Below are positions 16,617 to 25,399 of a DNA stretch of 64,000 nt, piece after piece. The stretch is from Dysgonomonas sp. BGC7. GTDB lineage: Bacteria; Bacteroidota; Bacteroidia; Bacteroidales; Dysgonomonadaceae. The notes beneath the pieces are model-generated. The model ran no database searches and was not told where the DNA came from. It saw nothing but the letters and a program-made list of their open reading frames with translations. The stretch is taken from contig NZ_CVRP01000001.1 in assembly GCF_001261735.1 (NCBI RefSeq), positions 248,001-312,000 on the forward strand, given 5' to 3'. The position numbers and the translations under genes are program-made. Position 1 is the first letter of the stretch; the number at the start of each line of letters is the position of its first letter.

Positions 16617-17744
16617 ATGAAAAAAGCTTTTAAGATTATACTGATTGTAGTCATTGGTGTTATATTCATTGGTACATTCGTCTTTCTTGCAATAAAAAGT
16701 CAACCAAAGGAGGCGGTATATGAGATTGTATCGGCAGATTTGGGCGATGTAGAGAATACAACAGTGGCTACGGGTAAAGTTTCGCCTCGCGACGAAATCC
16801 TGATAAAACCTCAAATATCGGGTATTATCTCAGAGGTGCTTAAAGAGGCCGGAGACTTTGTAAAAACCGGCGATATTATTGCAACAGTAAAAGTCGTACC
16901 TGATGTAGCACAGCTCAATTCTTCTGAATCGCGTGTAACTGTGGCTCAGATTAGTCTGACTCAAGTAAGGGCTGAATATAATCGTCAAAAAGAATTATTT
17001 GCAAAAGGTGTTATTGCAAAAGAAGAAATGGATAAGTCTGAAGCCGACTTTAAAAAAGCTCAGGAAGAATTGCAGAATGCAAAAGATAATCTTGATATTG
17101 TGAAAACAGGTATTTCACAAAAGACAGCTCAATATAGTAATACTCAGATACGTTCTACTATTACAGGTATGATACTCGATGTGCCGGTAAAAGCTGGTAA
17201 CTCTGTAATACAGGCCAATACATTCAACGATGGTACTACTATTGCTACTATTGCCAACATGAATGATATGATATTCATCGGAAAAATTGATGAAACAGAA
17301 GTCGGGCGTGTGCATACAGGTATGCCTATAAAACTATCGGTAGGTGCCATAGATGGACAAAAGTTTGATGCAACGTTAGAATATATTGCACCAAAAGGGG
17401 TTGAGGAAAATGGAGCTATTTTGTTTGAAATAAAGGCTGCTGCTAGAATCCCTGATACAGTGGTGGTTCGTGCCGGATATAGTGCAAATGCAGCTATAGT
17501 ATTAGCCAAGGCAGAAAAAGTGCTTACCATCCCCGAAAGTACTATAACTTTCAGTAACGATTCTACTTTTGTTTATCTCTTGAAAGACTCAACAGATAAT
17601 AAGCAGGTTTTTGATAAATTACCAGTTAAAATTGGATTGTCGGATGGCATTAAAGTAGAGGTAAAAAGCGGCTTGAAAAAAGGAGATCGAATCAGAGGCA
17701 ACGAAGTTTTGGATAAGTCGAAACAAAAGACAGAAAAAAAATAA
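16617..17744 (+). CDS. MacA-like periplasmic adaptor (HlyD/membrane fusion family)
   Basis: A 375-residue adaptor. One N-terminal membrane anchor (about 5-27, KIILIVVIGVIFIGTFVFLA) with no lipobox is the usual MacA form. A lipoyl half (ILIKPQISGIISEVLKEAGD) is followed by a helical hairpin (about 100-165), the second lipoyl half, a beta-barrel and a membrane-proximal domain ending KSGLKKGDRIRGNEVL. It should join the MacB-type permeases to the TolC-like protein encoded 10 bases downstream. Confidence 0.93.
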   Translation: MKKAFKIILIVVIGVIFIGTFVFLAIKSQPKEAVYEIVSADLGDVENTTVATGKVSPRDEILIKPQISGIISEVLKEAGDFVKTGDIIATVKVVPDVAQLNSSESRVTVAQISLTQVRAEYNRQKELFAKGVIAKEEMDKSEADFKKAQEELQNAKDNLDIVKTGISQKTAQYSNTQIRSTITGMILDVPVKAGNSVIQANTFNDGTTIATIANMNDMIFIGKIDETEVGRVHTGMPIKLSVGAIDGQKFDATLEYIAPKGVEENGAILFEIKAAARIPDTVVVRAGYSANAAIVLAKAEKVLTIPESTITFSNDSTFVYLLKDSTDNKQVFDKLPVKIGLSDGIKVEVKSGLKKGDRIRGNEVLDKSKQKTEKK

Positions 17745-17754
17745 CTAATAGGAT

Positions 17755-19083
17755 ATGAAAACATATATAATAGCTATAGGTTTATTGTTTAGTCTCTCTT
17801 CTCTGGCTCAGAATAAATGGACTTTACGTCAGTGTATTGATTATGCTGTGGAAAATAATATAGAACTGCAACAACAGTCCTTGAATGTGAAAAGTGCAGA
17901 AATAGATCTTAGTACAACTAAGAATAGTCGATTGCCCGACCTGAATGCGAGCTTAGGACAAGGATTTGATTTTGGACGTTCTATTTCAGACGATAATACG
18001 TCGGTAGCTTCAAACTCTTCAAGGTCTTCGTTTAATGTAAAAACATCTATTCCTTTATTTACAGGATTTAAGATTCCGAATCAGATAAAGGTTGATAAAT
18101 TGAATTTGCAAGCGGCAACTGAAGGATTGAAGAAAGCAAAGGAAAATTTGGAATTGCAGGTAGTATCTTTATTTTTGGAAGTCCTTTTCAAGAAAGAAAT
18201 ACAAAAAGCTTATGAGGAACAGTTTAATCAAAGTAAATTTCAGGTAGATAAAACTGAAATACTGTTGCAGACAGGAAAAATTCCGGCATCGCAGCTATAT
18301 GATATAAAAGCGCAGGCTGCTAAAGATGAGTTGAATATAATACAGGCATCTAATGATTTATCTTTATCTTTACTTAACCTGTCGCAATCTCTCAATCTTC
18401 CGGTCTCGGAAGGATTCGATATTGTTCAGCCCGACTTGGGTGATGATGCAATAGATAATAATATAGGAAGTGTGTTGCCTCCTAACAATGTATATCAGAT
18501 GGCATTAGGTATAAAGCCACATGTTAAAGAAGCAGAGTTGAAATTAGAGAGTAGTAAGAAATCTTTGAAAGTTGCGCAATCCGGATATTGGCCAACTTTA
18601 AATTTTGAAGCAAACTATCAAACATATTACTTAAAACTATCAGGAGTACGAGGTATGGGTTTTTTTGATCAGATGAATAAGCGTGGTTCCGAATCATTAG
18701 GTTTTAGCCTAAGCATTCCTCTTTTCAACCGTTTCCAAACACGTAATCAGGTGCGTTCTGCCCGTCTGAATATAGAAAATCAATCTTTGATTCTCGAAAA
18801 TGTTAAGCTGGCCTTGTTTAAAGATATTCAACAAGCGTATCAGAGTGCGGTAAATGCACAGGCTAAATATACCTCTACAGGAAAAGCATTTGATGCTGCC
18901 GAAGAATCTTTTAAATATGCACGCGAGAGGTACGAAGCCGGAAAGTCTACAGTTTTTGAGCTTAATGAAGCACAGACAAAATTGCTGACAAGTAAATCTG
19001 AGCGTATACAAGCTAAATATGATTTTATATTCAGAGCCAAAATACTCGATTTCTATCAAGGAAAAGAAATAAATATAGATTAA
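17755..19083 (+). CDS. TolC-family outer-membrane channel of the MacAB-like system
   Basis: 442 residues. A signal peptide ends at SLSSLAQ (about 19). TolC/OEP repeats follow, with the N-terminal WTLRQCIDYAVENNIELQQQ block, a GYWPTLNFEANYQTYY segment in the middle, and the C-terminal RYEAGKSTVFELNEAQTKLL helix. It is the last gene of the five-gene operon, which then meets a hairpin at 19113. The complete set (ATPase, two permeases, adaptor, channel) is a common Bacteroidota arrangement; its substrate is not known from sequence. Confidence 0.93.
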   Translation: MKTYIIAIGLLFSLSSLAQNKWTLRQCIDYAVENNIELQQQSLNVKSAEIDLSTTKNSRLPDLNASLGQGFDFGRSISDDNTSVASNSSRSSFNVKTSIPLFTGFKIPNQIKVDKLNLQAATEGLKKAKENLELQVVSLFLEVLFKKEIQKAYEEQFNQSKFQVDKTEILLQTGKIPASQLYDIKAQAAKDELNIIQASNDLSLSLLNLSQSLNLPVSEGFDIVQPDLGDDAIDNNIGSVLPPNNVYQMALGIKPHVKEAELKLESSKKSLKVAQSGYWPTLNFEANYQTYYLKLSGVRGMGFFDQMNKRGSESLGFSLSIPLFNRFQTRNQVRSARLNIENQSLILENVKLALFKDIQQAYQSAVNAQAKYTSTGKAFDAAEESFKYARERYEAGKSTVFELNEAQTKLLTSKSERIQAKYDFIFRAKILDFYQGKEINID

Positions 19084-19112
19084 TAAAAGTTTAGTGACCG
19101 TTCCATAATGAT

Positions 19113-19150
19113 TAAATCCCTGTGAGATATATTTTCACAGGGATTTATTT
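19113..19150 (+). terminator. Terminator of the MacAB-TolC-like operon
   Basis: A perfect 13-bp stem (19113-19125 and 19135-19147, TAAATCCCTGTGA and its complement, 9-base loop) followed by a T-rich stretch. It lies 30 bases after the TolC stop, between convergent transcription units. Confidence 0.78.
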
Positions 19151-19169
19151 TATCTTGTTTTATTCTTTC

Positions 19170-19952
19170 TTATACTCCAATCATTAAACCAATAGTATAA
19201 GTTCTTAATTCGGGACCTTTGTCTTTTTTGAACATGGATATAGGGGCATAATAACCATATATTGCAATATCGTTGAATCCTATTTGAATCCTTAATCGTA
19301 AATCTATCGGGCGTATATTGAGGTCTCTTCCTTTATTCTCCACATACTTTTTATTTTCAATGTAGTATTTTACCTGAGATTTAGAATAATATTTAAACAT
19401 TGCAACAGCTCCGCCTGAGATATGAAAATTAGAGGCTTGATATTCGAACAGTAAAGGTACTGTAACATAATAGGCAAGTAGTTTGGTCGATTTGTAGTTT
19501 ATTCCTTCGGGAGCTGGTTCAAAGAGTGTTTTTCCGTCCTGTTTGGTCAAGGTAGCGTTCTCATCGAAGTGGTAACGTGACCACTCTGTACCTATACCGC
19601 TAACTAATAGCCAATGGTTACTTAACTGCTTATGAGAGTCGAACAGATTGACTGTGAAATTATGAGATGTACTCATCTTGAGACTTCCATTAGGTATTTT
19701 ATCGCTGTTGTAATCCATAAAGCCCATTCCTATTCCTGTCCAATGCGGACTAAGATGCTTCTTGTTCTTCTTCCATGAAAAGATGACGTTGTAAGACGAG
19801 CCATTATATATTACACTGCTATTTTCACTACTTCCTGTTTGTTCAGCCTCAGCTATTGTTTCGGTAATAGTGTCTTGGAGACAGATGTACTCTTTTGCAC
19901 TTATTGATAAAATGAAAAATACGGATAGAAATAAAATTGTTAATCTTTTCAT
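19170..19952 (-). CDS. Outer-membrane beta-barrel-like protein of an ECF sigma operon
   Basis: 260 residues with a signal peptide (MKRLTILFLSVFFILSISA). The rest has alternating polar/apolar strands of an 8-12-stranded beta-barrel (SSYNVIFSWKKNKK, WTGIGMGFMDYNS, WLLVSGIGTEWSRYHF, LLAYYVTVPLLFEY, FHISGGAVAMFKYY and IRPIDLRLRIQIGF), ending in YTIGLMIGV. This is the pattern of proteins annotated as porin-family or outer-membrane beta-barrel in Bacteroidales. Last of four genes with the ECF sigma factor, four bases after its neighbour. It may be a structural output or the sensed component of the sigma pathway. Confidence 0.7.
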   Translation of the reverse strand: MKRLTILFLSVFFILSISAKEYICLQDTITETIAEAEQTGSSENSSVIYNGSSYNVIFSWKKNKKHLSPHWTGIGMGFMDYNSDKIPNGSLKMSTSHNFTVNLFDSHKQLSNHWLLVSGIGTEWSRYHFDENATLTKQDGKTLFEPAPEGINYKSTKLLAYYVTVPLLFEYQASNFHISGGAVAMFKYYSKSQVKYYIENKKYVENKGRDLNIRPIDLRLRIQIGFNDIAIYGYYAPISMFKKDKGPELRTYTIGLMIGV

Positions 19953-19956
19953 AGTG

Positions 19957-20442
19957 TTATTGTAATTTTATACGTTTATTATTTACATAGATTAGTAAAT
20001 CTTTCAGTTTTCCTAATTCTGTTTCAAGGTCTTTGGGTGTGATTTTTCCATTCAAATAGACCAATATGATTTTGTCCCCTTTATTTTTATAAAGGATAAA
20101 TTCGTTATCTTTCGAAATTTTATTTTCTATATAATAAGTTAGATATTCTATTTTTCCATTTTTCTTCGCTTCCGATATTATTATACCATCCACTATATCT
20201 GTTTTGATTGCGTTTACAATATCTTCCTCTACTACGCCTCTGCAACCTATGATCAGACTTTTATATAATGTGATATTTGTTTTCGGTGCAAGAATATCTG
20301 TTGATAACTGAACAAGTATAGATCCTTCTCTCTTTCCATATTTGTCAAATATATTTTTGACTTTCAGATGATTCTGTGCTCTGCCGTACACACACACTAC
20401 CTGAAGAAGGCATAATATCATTAATAATTTATACTTTACCAT
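19957..20442 (-). CDS. Uncharacterised exported protein of the ECF sigma operon (DUF4252/DUF6108-like)
   Basis: 161 residues with a signal peptide (LLMILCLLQVVCVYGRAQ). The mature part begins with a helix containing FDKYGKREGSILVQLS, which resembles DUF4252/DUF6108-type small secreted proteins found beside ECF sigma factors in Bacteroides. The family link is from memory and not firm. Lys-rich, no Cys in the mature part apart from one in IIGCRGV. It sits between the anti-sigma-like gene (10-base gap) and the barrel gene (4-base gap), which implies one transcript and a shared envelope role. Confidence 0.7.
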   Translation of the reverse strand: MVKYKLLMILCLLQVVCVYGRAQNHLKVKNIFDKYGKREGSILVQLSTDILAPKTNITLYKSLIIGCRGVVEEDIVNAIKTDIVDGIIISEAKKNGKIEYLTYYIENKISKDNEFILYKNKGDKIILVYLNGKITPKDLETELGKLKDLLIYVNNKRIKLQ

Positions 20443-20452
20443 ACTTATATAT

Positions 20453-20881
20453 TTATTCGATAAAAGAGGCTACTATATCTATTTGGGAATTCAATACATC
20501 CTCGTTCATCTCGGATATATTTTCTATGGATATTAATGCCTTGTTATTTATAATATTTAAATCAGTACTTTTTTTTCCGTCAATATAGACTACCGATTGG
20601 CTTGTATTGCTATCTAATGGCGATACAAATACAATGTAAGCTCCTATCAGTAAGGCTATACTGGCTGCAATATTGGTGCAGATGAACAGAATATTTCTTC
20701 TCTTTGATTTGCTTTTTGATCGCGGTTTTTGATTCTCTGAAAAATAACTAAACATAGGAGCATAGCTTTTATATTTTTCTTCGATGTTAGGTCGGGAGAA
20801 ATATTCACGAAGTTCTTGTTCATCTTGTAAAGAGGTTTCTCCTTCAAAATATTTTTCGAGTAATTTATCTATATTTTTCAT
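20453..20881 (-). CDS. Putative anti-sigma factor-like single-pass membrane protein
   Basis: 142 residues. The N-terminus (MKNIDKLLEKYFEGETSLQDEQELREYFS) matches the short helical module that opens many Bacteroidota proteins paired with ECF sigma factors. One membrane helix follows (about 65-87, ILFICTNIAASIALLIGAYIVF), then a short periplasmic tail without a FecR or ASD domain. It overlaps the sigma gene by four bases (ATGA), the arrangement of translationally coupled sigma/anti-sigma pairs. Binding to the sigma factor is inferred from context and motif. Confidence 0.75.
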   Translation of the reverse strand: MKNIDKLLEKYFEGETSLQDEQELREYFSRPNIEEKYKSYAPMFSYFSENQKPRSKSKSKRRNILFICTNIAASIALLIGAYIVFVSPLDSNTSQSVVYIDGKKSTDLNIINNKALISIENISEMNEDVLNSQIDIVASFIE

Positions 20882-21375
20882 ATCTTATTTATTTCCAAAA
20901 ATTGGATTCTTACATTTTTTCTAGCTCTCGAGAGATTTACTCTTACAGCTGTGACGTCGATTCCTATTATTTGAGCTATTTCTTCCAATTCAAATCCTTC
21001 TATATCTCGCATTTTTATTACCTGCTGCTGTATTTTAGGTAGTGATTCTATTATATTTCTAATAATCGAGTTATTATCTTGTTGTTCAGTGTATGTATAT
21101 GGTGTTAGAGTCGTTTCGGCAATACTTAAATCATCCAAAGAAATATTATGTTTCTTCGTTCTTAACTTGTCGATACATATGTTTTTTAGCGTTTGCATAG
21201 CATAGCCTTTGATATTGGGATGGTTAGAGATCTGGTCTTTAACCTTCCACAATTTCATATATGTCTCTTGAATAGCATCCTCTGCTTCATCTTCATCCTT
21301 TAGCATGCTTAGAGCAAAGCTTTTCAGATTTTTCCTTGTGGTTGCGACTATTCTTTCAAATTTTTCCAACTCCAT
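20878..21375 (-). CDS. ECF-family RNA polymerase sigma factor
   Basis: 165 residues with sigma region 2 (KSFALSMLKDEDEAEDAIQE followed by TYMKLWK, about 17-44) and region 4 (LPKIQQQVIKMRDIEGFELE then IAQIIGIDVTAVRVNLSRAR, about 112-152). There is no region 1.1 or 3, as is normal for extracytoplasmic-function sigma factors. It leads the four-gene minus-strand operon and overlaps the anti-sigma-like gene. Promoters of ECF factors are often autoregulated; I see no TAnnTTTG box directly upstream, in keeping with a non-housekeeping promoter. Confidence 0.93.
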   Translation of the reverse strand: MELEKFERIVATTRKNLKSFALSMLKDEDEAEDAIQETYMKLWKVKDQISNHPNIKGYAMQTLKNICIDKLRTKKHNISLDDLSIAETTLTPYTYTEQQDNNSIIRNIIESLPKIQQQVIKMRDIEGFELEEIAQIIGIDVTAVRVNLSRARKNVRIQFLEINKI

Positions 21376-21429
21376 TTATTTAGATAACGATACTAATGAA
21401 AATTTGTAACATCAATAAGTGTGTTTTTA

Positions 21430-21469
21430 TAAAAAAAGAGCTATAAGTTTTTTCGTAACCTATAACTCT
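21430..21469 (-). terminator. Intrinsic terminator of putA
   Basis: On the minus strand a stem of about 13 bp with two mismatches (arms within 21453-21469 and 21437-21453) is followed by an eight-base T run (complement of 21430-21437). It begins 25 bases after the putA stop. Confidence 0.72.
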
Positions 21470-21493
21470 CTTATGATTTAATGCAAATTACTC

Positions 21494-24400
21494 CTATTTA
21501 TCTTCGCCGAAGATACTTCCATAGCGGTGATATTCATGTGCAATACTTTGTTCTTTCAGATAATGTAATAATTCTAACCTACCTTCTACAAGAGGTTTGT
21601 TTGATGCTATGTGCTTACCTAGTTTGGCAGCTTTTTCATAAATAGCATCGGATAGATTTGCTGAACACGTACGAACACGCTCATATTGGTGCATCTCTTC
21701 GATAAAATTATTCTCCTCTTGGATCTTTATCACTATACCCAACAAGAGGCTGGCAGCTTTTTCTATAGCGTGTAATTTGCTGTCGTTTCCTGAAAGACTT
21801 ATAATAAGAGGTGTTGTCGTTATTTTTACAGCACTTAGTATGAGTAATATATCTGTAAGGCTGTCGCTCTCTTGTACGCGTAGTCCTATGTTTTTTAGAG
21901 GAAGGTAGCGGAAAATATTTTCTTCTCCATATAGGTTATTAACATCCCTTTCTTGTGAAAATTCAGTTATCCAAGCTTGTTTATTACTACCCCACGCATA
22001 ACTTAATCGAGCTTTATCCTTTTCATCGGTAACTAGATCGGCTAAAGGAGACTTCTCTGTGACAGATAGAGTTTGTCCTTCTGTAAATTCGACAAAGCAA
22101 GACACATAATTTGGGCCTCCGGCCTTGATACCACCTCCGAAAGCAGAACGTTTCATCCCTCCAAATGGTTGACGGTTTACAATTGCTCCTGTAATGCCTC
22201 TGTTTATATACAAGTTGCCGGCTTCGATACTGTTTCTCCAGATTTCAATTTCATTTTCATCCAGACTCTGCAATCCTGCTGTAAGTCCGTATTCTGAAGA
22301 GTTTGCATATTCTATTCCCTGTTCCAGATCGTCGATGCATACTACAGACAGAAGCGGAGCGAACAATTCATTGGTAAAAGTAAAGCTTCCCGGTTTTACT
22401 CCCCATTTCACCGTTGGTTTGAGAATATATTTCTTTTCATCTGCAAATTCGGGAGCCACAAGCCACGATTCACCATTTTCGAGATTGTTGATAGCATGCA
22501 GCAGTTTTTCATTATCGTTGGTAATCATAGGACCTACCATATTCATTGTATCCCATACGCTACCGGTGCGCATACTTATTACTGCATCCTTTAGTTTTGC
22601 TTTGAAATTTTCGTCATTATATGTTTTCTTATCAACAAGCAGTAATGAGCATGCCGAGCATTTTTGTCCTGCATTGCCAAAGGCAGATGCCACTACATTT
22701 AGTATAGCATGATCCTGATCTCCGTTTCCGGTCAGTATTATTGCATTTTTCCCTCCTGTTTCGGCAGAGAGTGGAGTTTTTGGGCTGTTTTCTAAGAGCC
22801 TGAATGCCGTATCCGTACCTCCTGTTAATATTATATGTTTCACCGAAGGATGAGATGTAAGATAGTTGAGCGAAGAACGATCTGCACTACATACTACTTG
22901 TAAAGCATCTTTTGGCACTCCTGCATCCCAAAAGCATTTTGCAAATTCCCATGCAATAGGTAAGGCGACGGTTGCAGGTTTTAGTATAACGGTATTTCCT
23001 CCTGCTAAGGCAGCTGCTACTCCTCCTACAGGTATTGCCAATGGAAAATTCCAAGGCGGGATTACCAGTATTATTCCTTTGGGAGAGTAGGATATAGTGT
23101 TCAGCTCTTCGAAGTGTTTCATCGTTATAGGGTAGAAGCGGCAGAAATCTATTGCTTCCGAAACTTCCACATCTCCTTCGGTAAAGGTTTTTCCGGTTAT
23201 GGAAGCCATGCAGCCGATTAGATCGCCTCTTTTAGCACTCAGATTGTCTGCTACCTGATGAAGTATTTCGTTGCGTTTGTCGATGCCTGTTTTTCTCCAC
23301 TCCGATTTGTCTTCTTCCGCTATTGCTATTATTTCCTTTAGCTGATCGAGAGAAGAAAGGTTTGCTTCGCAGAAGCATACTTCGTCATTACGACTTCGGT
23401 CAAAGTATTTCTTCTTATTTTCTGTAATAATTTCTTTATCCCCAATCTGAACAGGAACAACAAAGTTCTTATCATTAATCAGTGTACCCCATTTTCTTAG
23501 CGATTCCAATGCCCACTCACGATTCTGGTCGAGATCGAGATCTGTATCTGGTTCATTCTTGAATACATTGATGTCTTTTACAGCTATTGGTTTGTCGTTT
23601 CTGTTTTGAGTACGGAAGGCTTGATGAACGATGCCGTCTTTTAATTTATAAGCATCTAAAAACTGTTGCGCAAGGAAATTCCACTGCGAACTGTCCAACT
23701 TTAGGTTGAAAGAATAACTCAGAAAGTTATCTTTTCCTGTATTCTCGTCCAATCTCCGTACTAAATATGATATTGCATTGAGGAAATGCTCTTTTTTTAC
23801 TACAGGTGTGTATAATATAATTTGTTTACCCAGACTTCTCATAACCCGCGGCAAATGGTTAGCCATACCTTCCAACATTTCGAAAGTAACATAATTGGAA
23901 ACCTCGTTTTTCTCGCTGAGTAAATATGCGTATGCTATACTGAAAAAGTTATGCGATGCTACTCCAAGGTGTAATGCTTCCGCATTTTCGGGAATCATAG
24001 CTATATCGAGTATATGCATATAATTAGCATCTACTTCCACTTTTGTCGGGTAAATGGGGTTTGGCCACCCTTTAAGGGACGATATGATACTTTCCATTTG
24101 TAGGTTGGCTCCTTTTACCAATCGCATCTTTAGAGGAGCTCCGCCATTCGCATAACGCTCTTTTGCAAATTTCAATAGTTTTTCTTGCAATAGCCCTGCA
24201 TCAGGGAGATATGCCTGTACAACTATACCTGCTGTGTAGTTTTTGAATTGAGGCATGCTTAGTACCGTGCGGAATACGTCTAAAGTCAAGTCCATATCTT
24301 TATATTCTTCCATATCAAGATTTACAAACTTCGGTTTGCTTGTTCCGTCTTGTTCTGTATAAGGATTATCTATGGCCTGTTGATATATGGTTGCTACTAA

Positions 24401-25000
24401 TTCGCAAAGTTCTTTTTTGTTTTGCTCATAGCTGAGAGAGTGTATTTGAGCATAGATGCCCGACAGCTTAATAGAGATGTAATTAATATCCGGTTCTTTT
24501 AATGCTTCCAGATAATGTTCGTATCGTTTACGAGCTTCTCCGTCTCCCAAAACGACTTCACCCAGCAGATTTACATTTTGTCCTATCTTGTTTTTCCATC
24601 TATTTGATAGATGGCTGGTAAGAGCTGGTCGTTCTTCTGATATGATTATTTTATTTGTTTCTTTTCGTAGTCTTTGATTAAATAACGGCATAGCTATGTT
24701 GGGTGCTAAAAAACCGAAATTCATAAATAGTTGCAATTGAAATCGATCGAAAGAATTAAAGAAATCGGGTATTCCGTATTCTTTGATCAATAATGTCATT
24801 CGTTTTACAAGTTTGCTATTGTCCCTTATTTGGGACGACTCATCCAACATTTTGGATAATAGAGTTTTACTTGAAGGTGTTTGTACTAATGAAGCAAATT
24901 TTTTCTGTTCTTTTACCTCTTCGGTAGTTAATTCTTTTTCCGCTTTGTCTAAAAATTGTTTAGCCCAATCAAGGACTTCCGAGGTTGTGATTTTTTCCAT
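21494..25000 (-). CDS. putA: Bifunctional proline dehydrogenase / glutamate-semialdehyde dehydrogenase PutA
   Basis: 1168 residues from the ATG chosen here; a TTG nine bases upstream is in frame but less likely. It oxidises proline to P5C with FAD and then to glutamate with NAD. The N-terminal PRODH barrel spans about 100-460 with MRLVKGAN and the RVMRSLGKQ region. The P5CDH domain (about 540-1020) shows PPWNFPLAIPVGG, LSAETGGKN (general-base Glu near 747) and GQKCSACS (nucleophile Cys near 781). It lacks the N-terminal ribbon-helix-helix DNA-binding domain of E. coli PutA, so it is not self-regulating in that way. A C-terminal extension of about 150 residues follows, including PFGGMKRSAFGGG and a degenerate ALDH-like tail. 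Single gene with its own terminator. Confidence 0.95.
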   Translation of the reverse strand: MEKITTSEVLDWAKQFLDKAEKELTTEEVKEQKKFASLVQTPSSKTLLSKMLDESSQIRDNSKLVKRMTLLIKEYGIPDFFNSFDRFQLQLFMNFGFLAPNIAMPLFNQRLRKETNKIIISEERPALTSHLSNRWKNKIGQNVNLLGEVVLGDGEARKRYEHYLEALKEPDINYISIKLSGIYAQIHSLSYEQNKKELCELVATIYQQAIDNPYTEQDGTSKPKFVNLDMEEYKDMDLTLDVFRTVLSMPQFKNYTAGIVVQAYLPDAGLLQEKLLKFAKERYANGGAPLKMRLVKGANLQMESIISSLKGWPNPIYPTKVEVDANYMHILDIAMIPENAEALHLGVASHNFFSIAYAYLLSEKNEVSNYVTFEMLEGMANHLPRVMRSLGKQIILYTPVVKKEHFLNAISYLVRRLDENTGKDNFLSYSFNLKLDSSQWNFLAQQFLDAYKLKDGIVHQAFRTQNRNDKPIAVKDINVFKNEPDTDLDLDQNREWALESLRKWGTLINDKNFVVPVQIGDKEIITENKKKYFDRSRNDEVCFCEANLSSLDQLKEIIAIAEEDKSEWRKTGIDKRNEILHQVADNLSAKRGDLIGCMASITGKTFTEGDVEVSEAIDFCRFYPITMKHFEELNTISYSPKGIILVIPPWNFPLAIPVGGVAAALAGGNTVILKPATVALPIAWEFAKCFWDAGVPKDALQVVCSADRSSLNYLTSHPSVKHIILTGGTDTAFRLLENSPKTPLSAETGGKNAIILTGNGDQDHAILNVVASAFGNAGQKCSACSLLLVDKKTYNDENFKAKLKDAVISMRTGSVWDTMNMVGPMITNDNEKLLHAINNLENGESWLVAPEFADEKKYILKPTVKWGVKPGSFTFTNELFAPLLSVVCIDDLEQGIEYANSSEYGLTAGLQSLDENEIEIWRNSIEAGNLYINRGITGAIVNRQPFGGMKRSAFGGGIKAGGPNYVSCFVEFTEGQTLSVTEKSPLADLVTDEKDKARLSYAWGSNKQAWITEFSQERDVNNLYGEENIFRYLPLKNIGLRVQESDSLTDILLILSAVKITTTPLIISLSGNDSKLHAIEKAASLLLGIVIKIQEENNFIEEMHQYERVRTCSANLSDAIYEKAAKLGKHIASNKPLVEGRLELLHYLKEQSIAHEYHRYGSIFGEDK

Positions 25001-25399
25001 AGGTCTCAATGTTTAAGGATACATCAAATTTTGTTCTAAGGTAAATAAAAAGAGTGACAACGAAAAAGTTTATTTGACTATAAATTATGACTTTACTATC
25101 ATTTTGTAGCAGAAAACTAAATTTGTTATTTTATGGATAGTCTAAAATATATATATTGTGCAGATAATAACATTGGATGGATCAGGTATGCTATCTACAG
25201 TCTATTGTCGTACATGTTGATAGTATATTGTAATATAAGATAATAGCAAAAAGATATTATTCAACATGTTTGGTGTTTTAGAGCCTAAAATATAACCGTT
25301 TCCTCAAAACATTTCATTAATTTTGGAAATATCGCCTCCAAAAAGAGGCTCTTTTGGTAAAAGGTACATAAATATTAACCATGTAAAAACATTTTAGCC
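25001..25399. other. Divergent intergenic region between putA and the EF-G2 gene (399 bases)
   Basis: An AT-rich region. Apart from the EF-G2 promoter box and a leader hairpin (GCCTC and GAGGC around 25334-25349, with an alternative overlapping stem 25338-25357), I recognise no gene or RNA. The two mutually exclusive hairpins lie in the predicted EF-G2 leader. Confidence 0.5.
25318..25325 (+). promoter_or_regulatory. Candidate -7 box (TAATTTTG) for EF-G2
   Basis: An exact TAnnTTTG match 75 bases before the ATG. The predicted leader of about 67 bases would contain the overlapping hairpins at 25334-25357. Confidence 0.45.
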
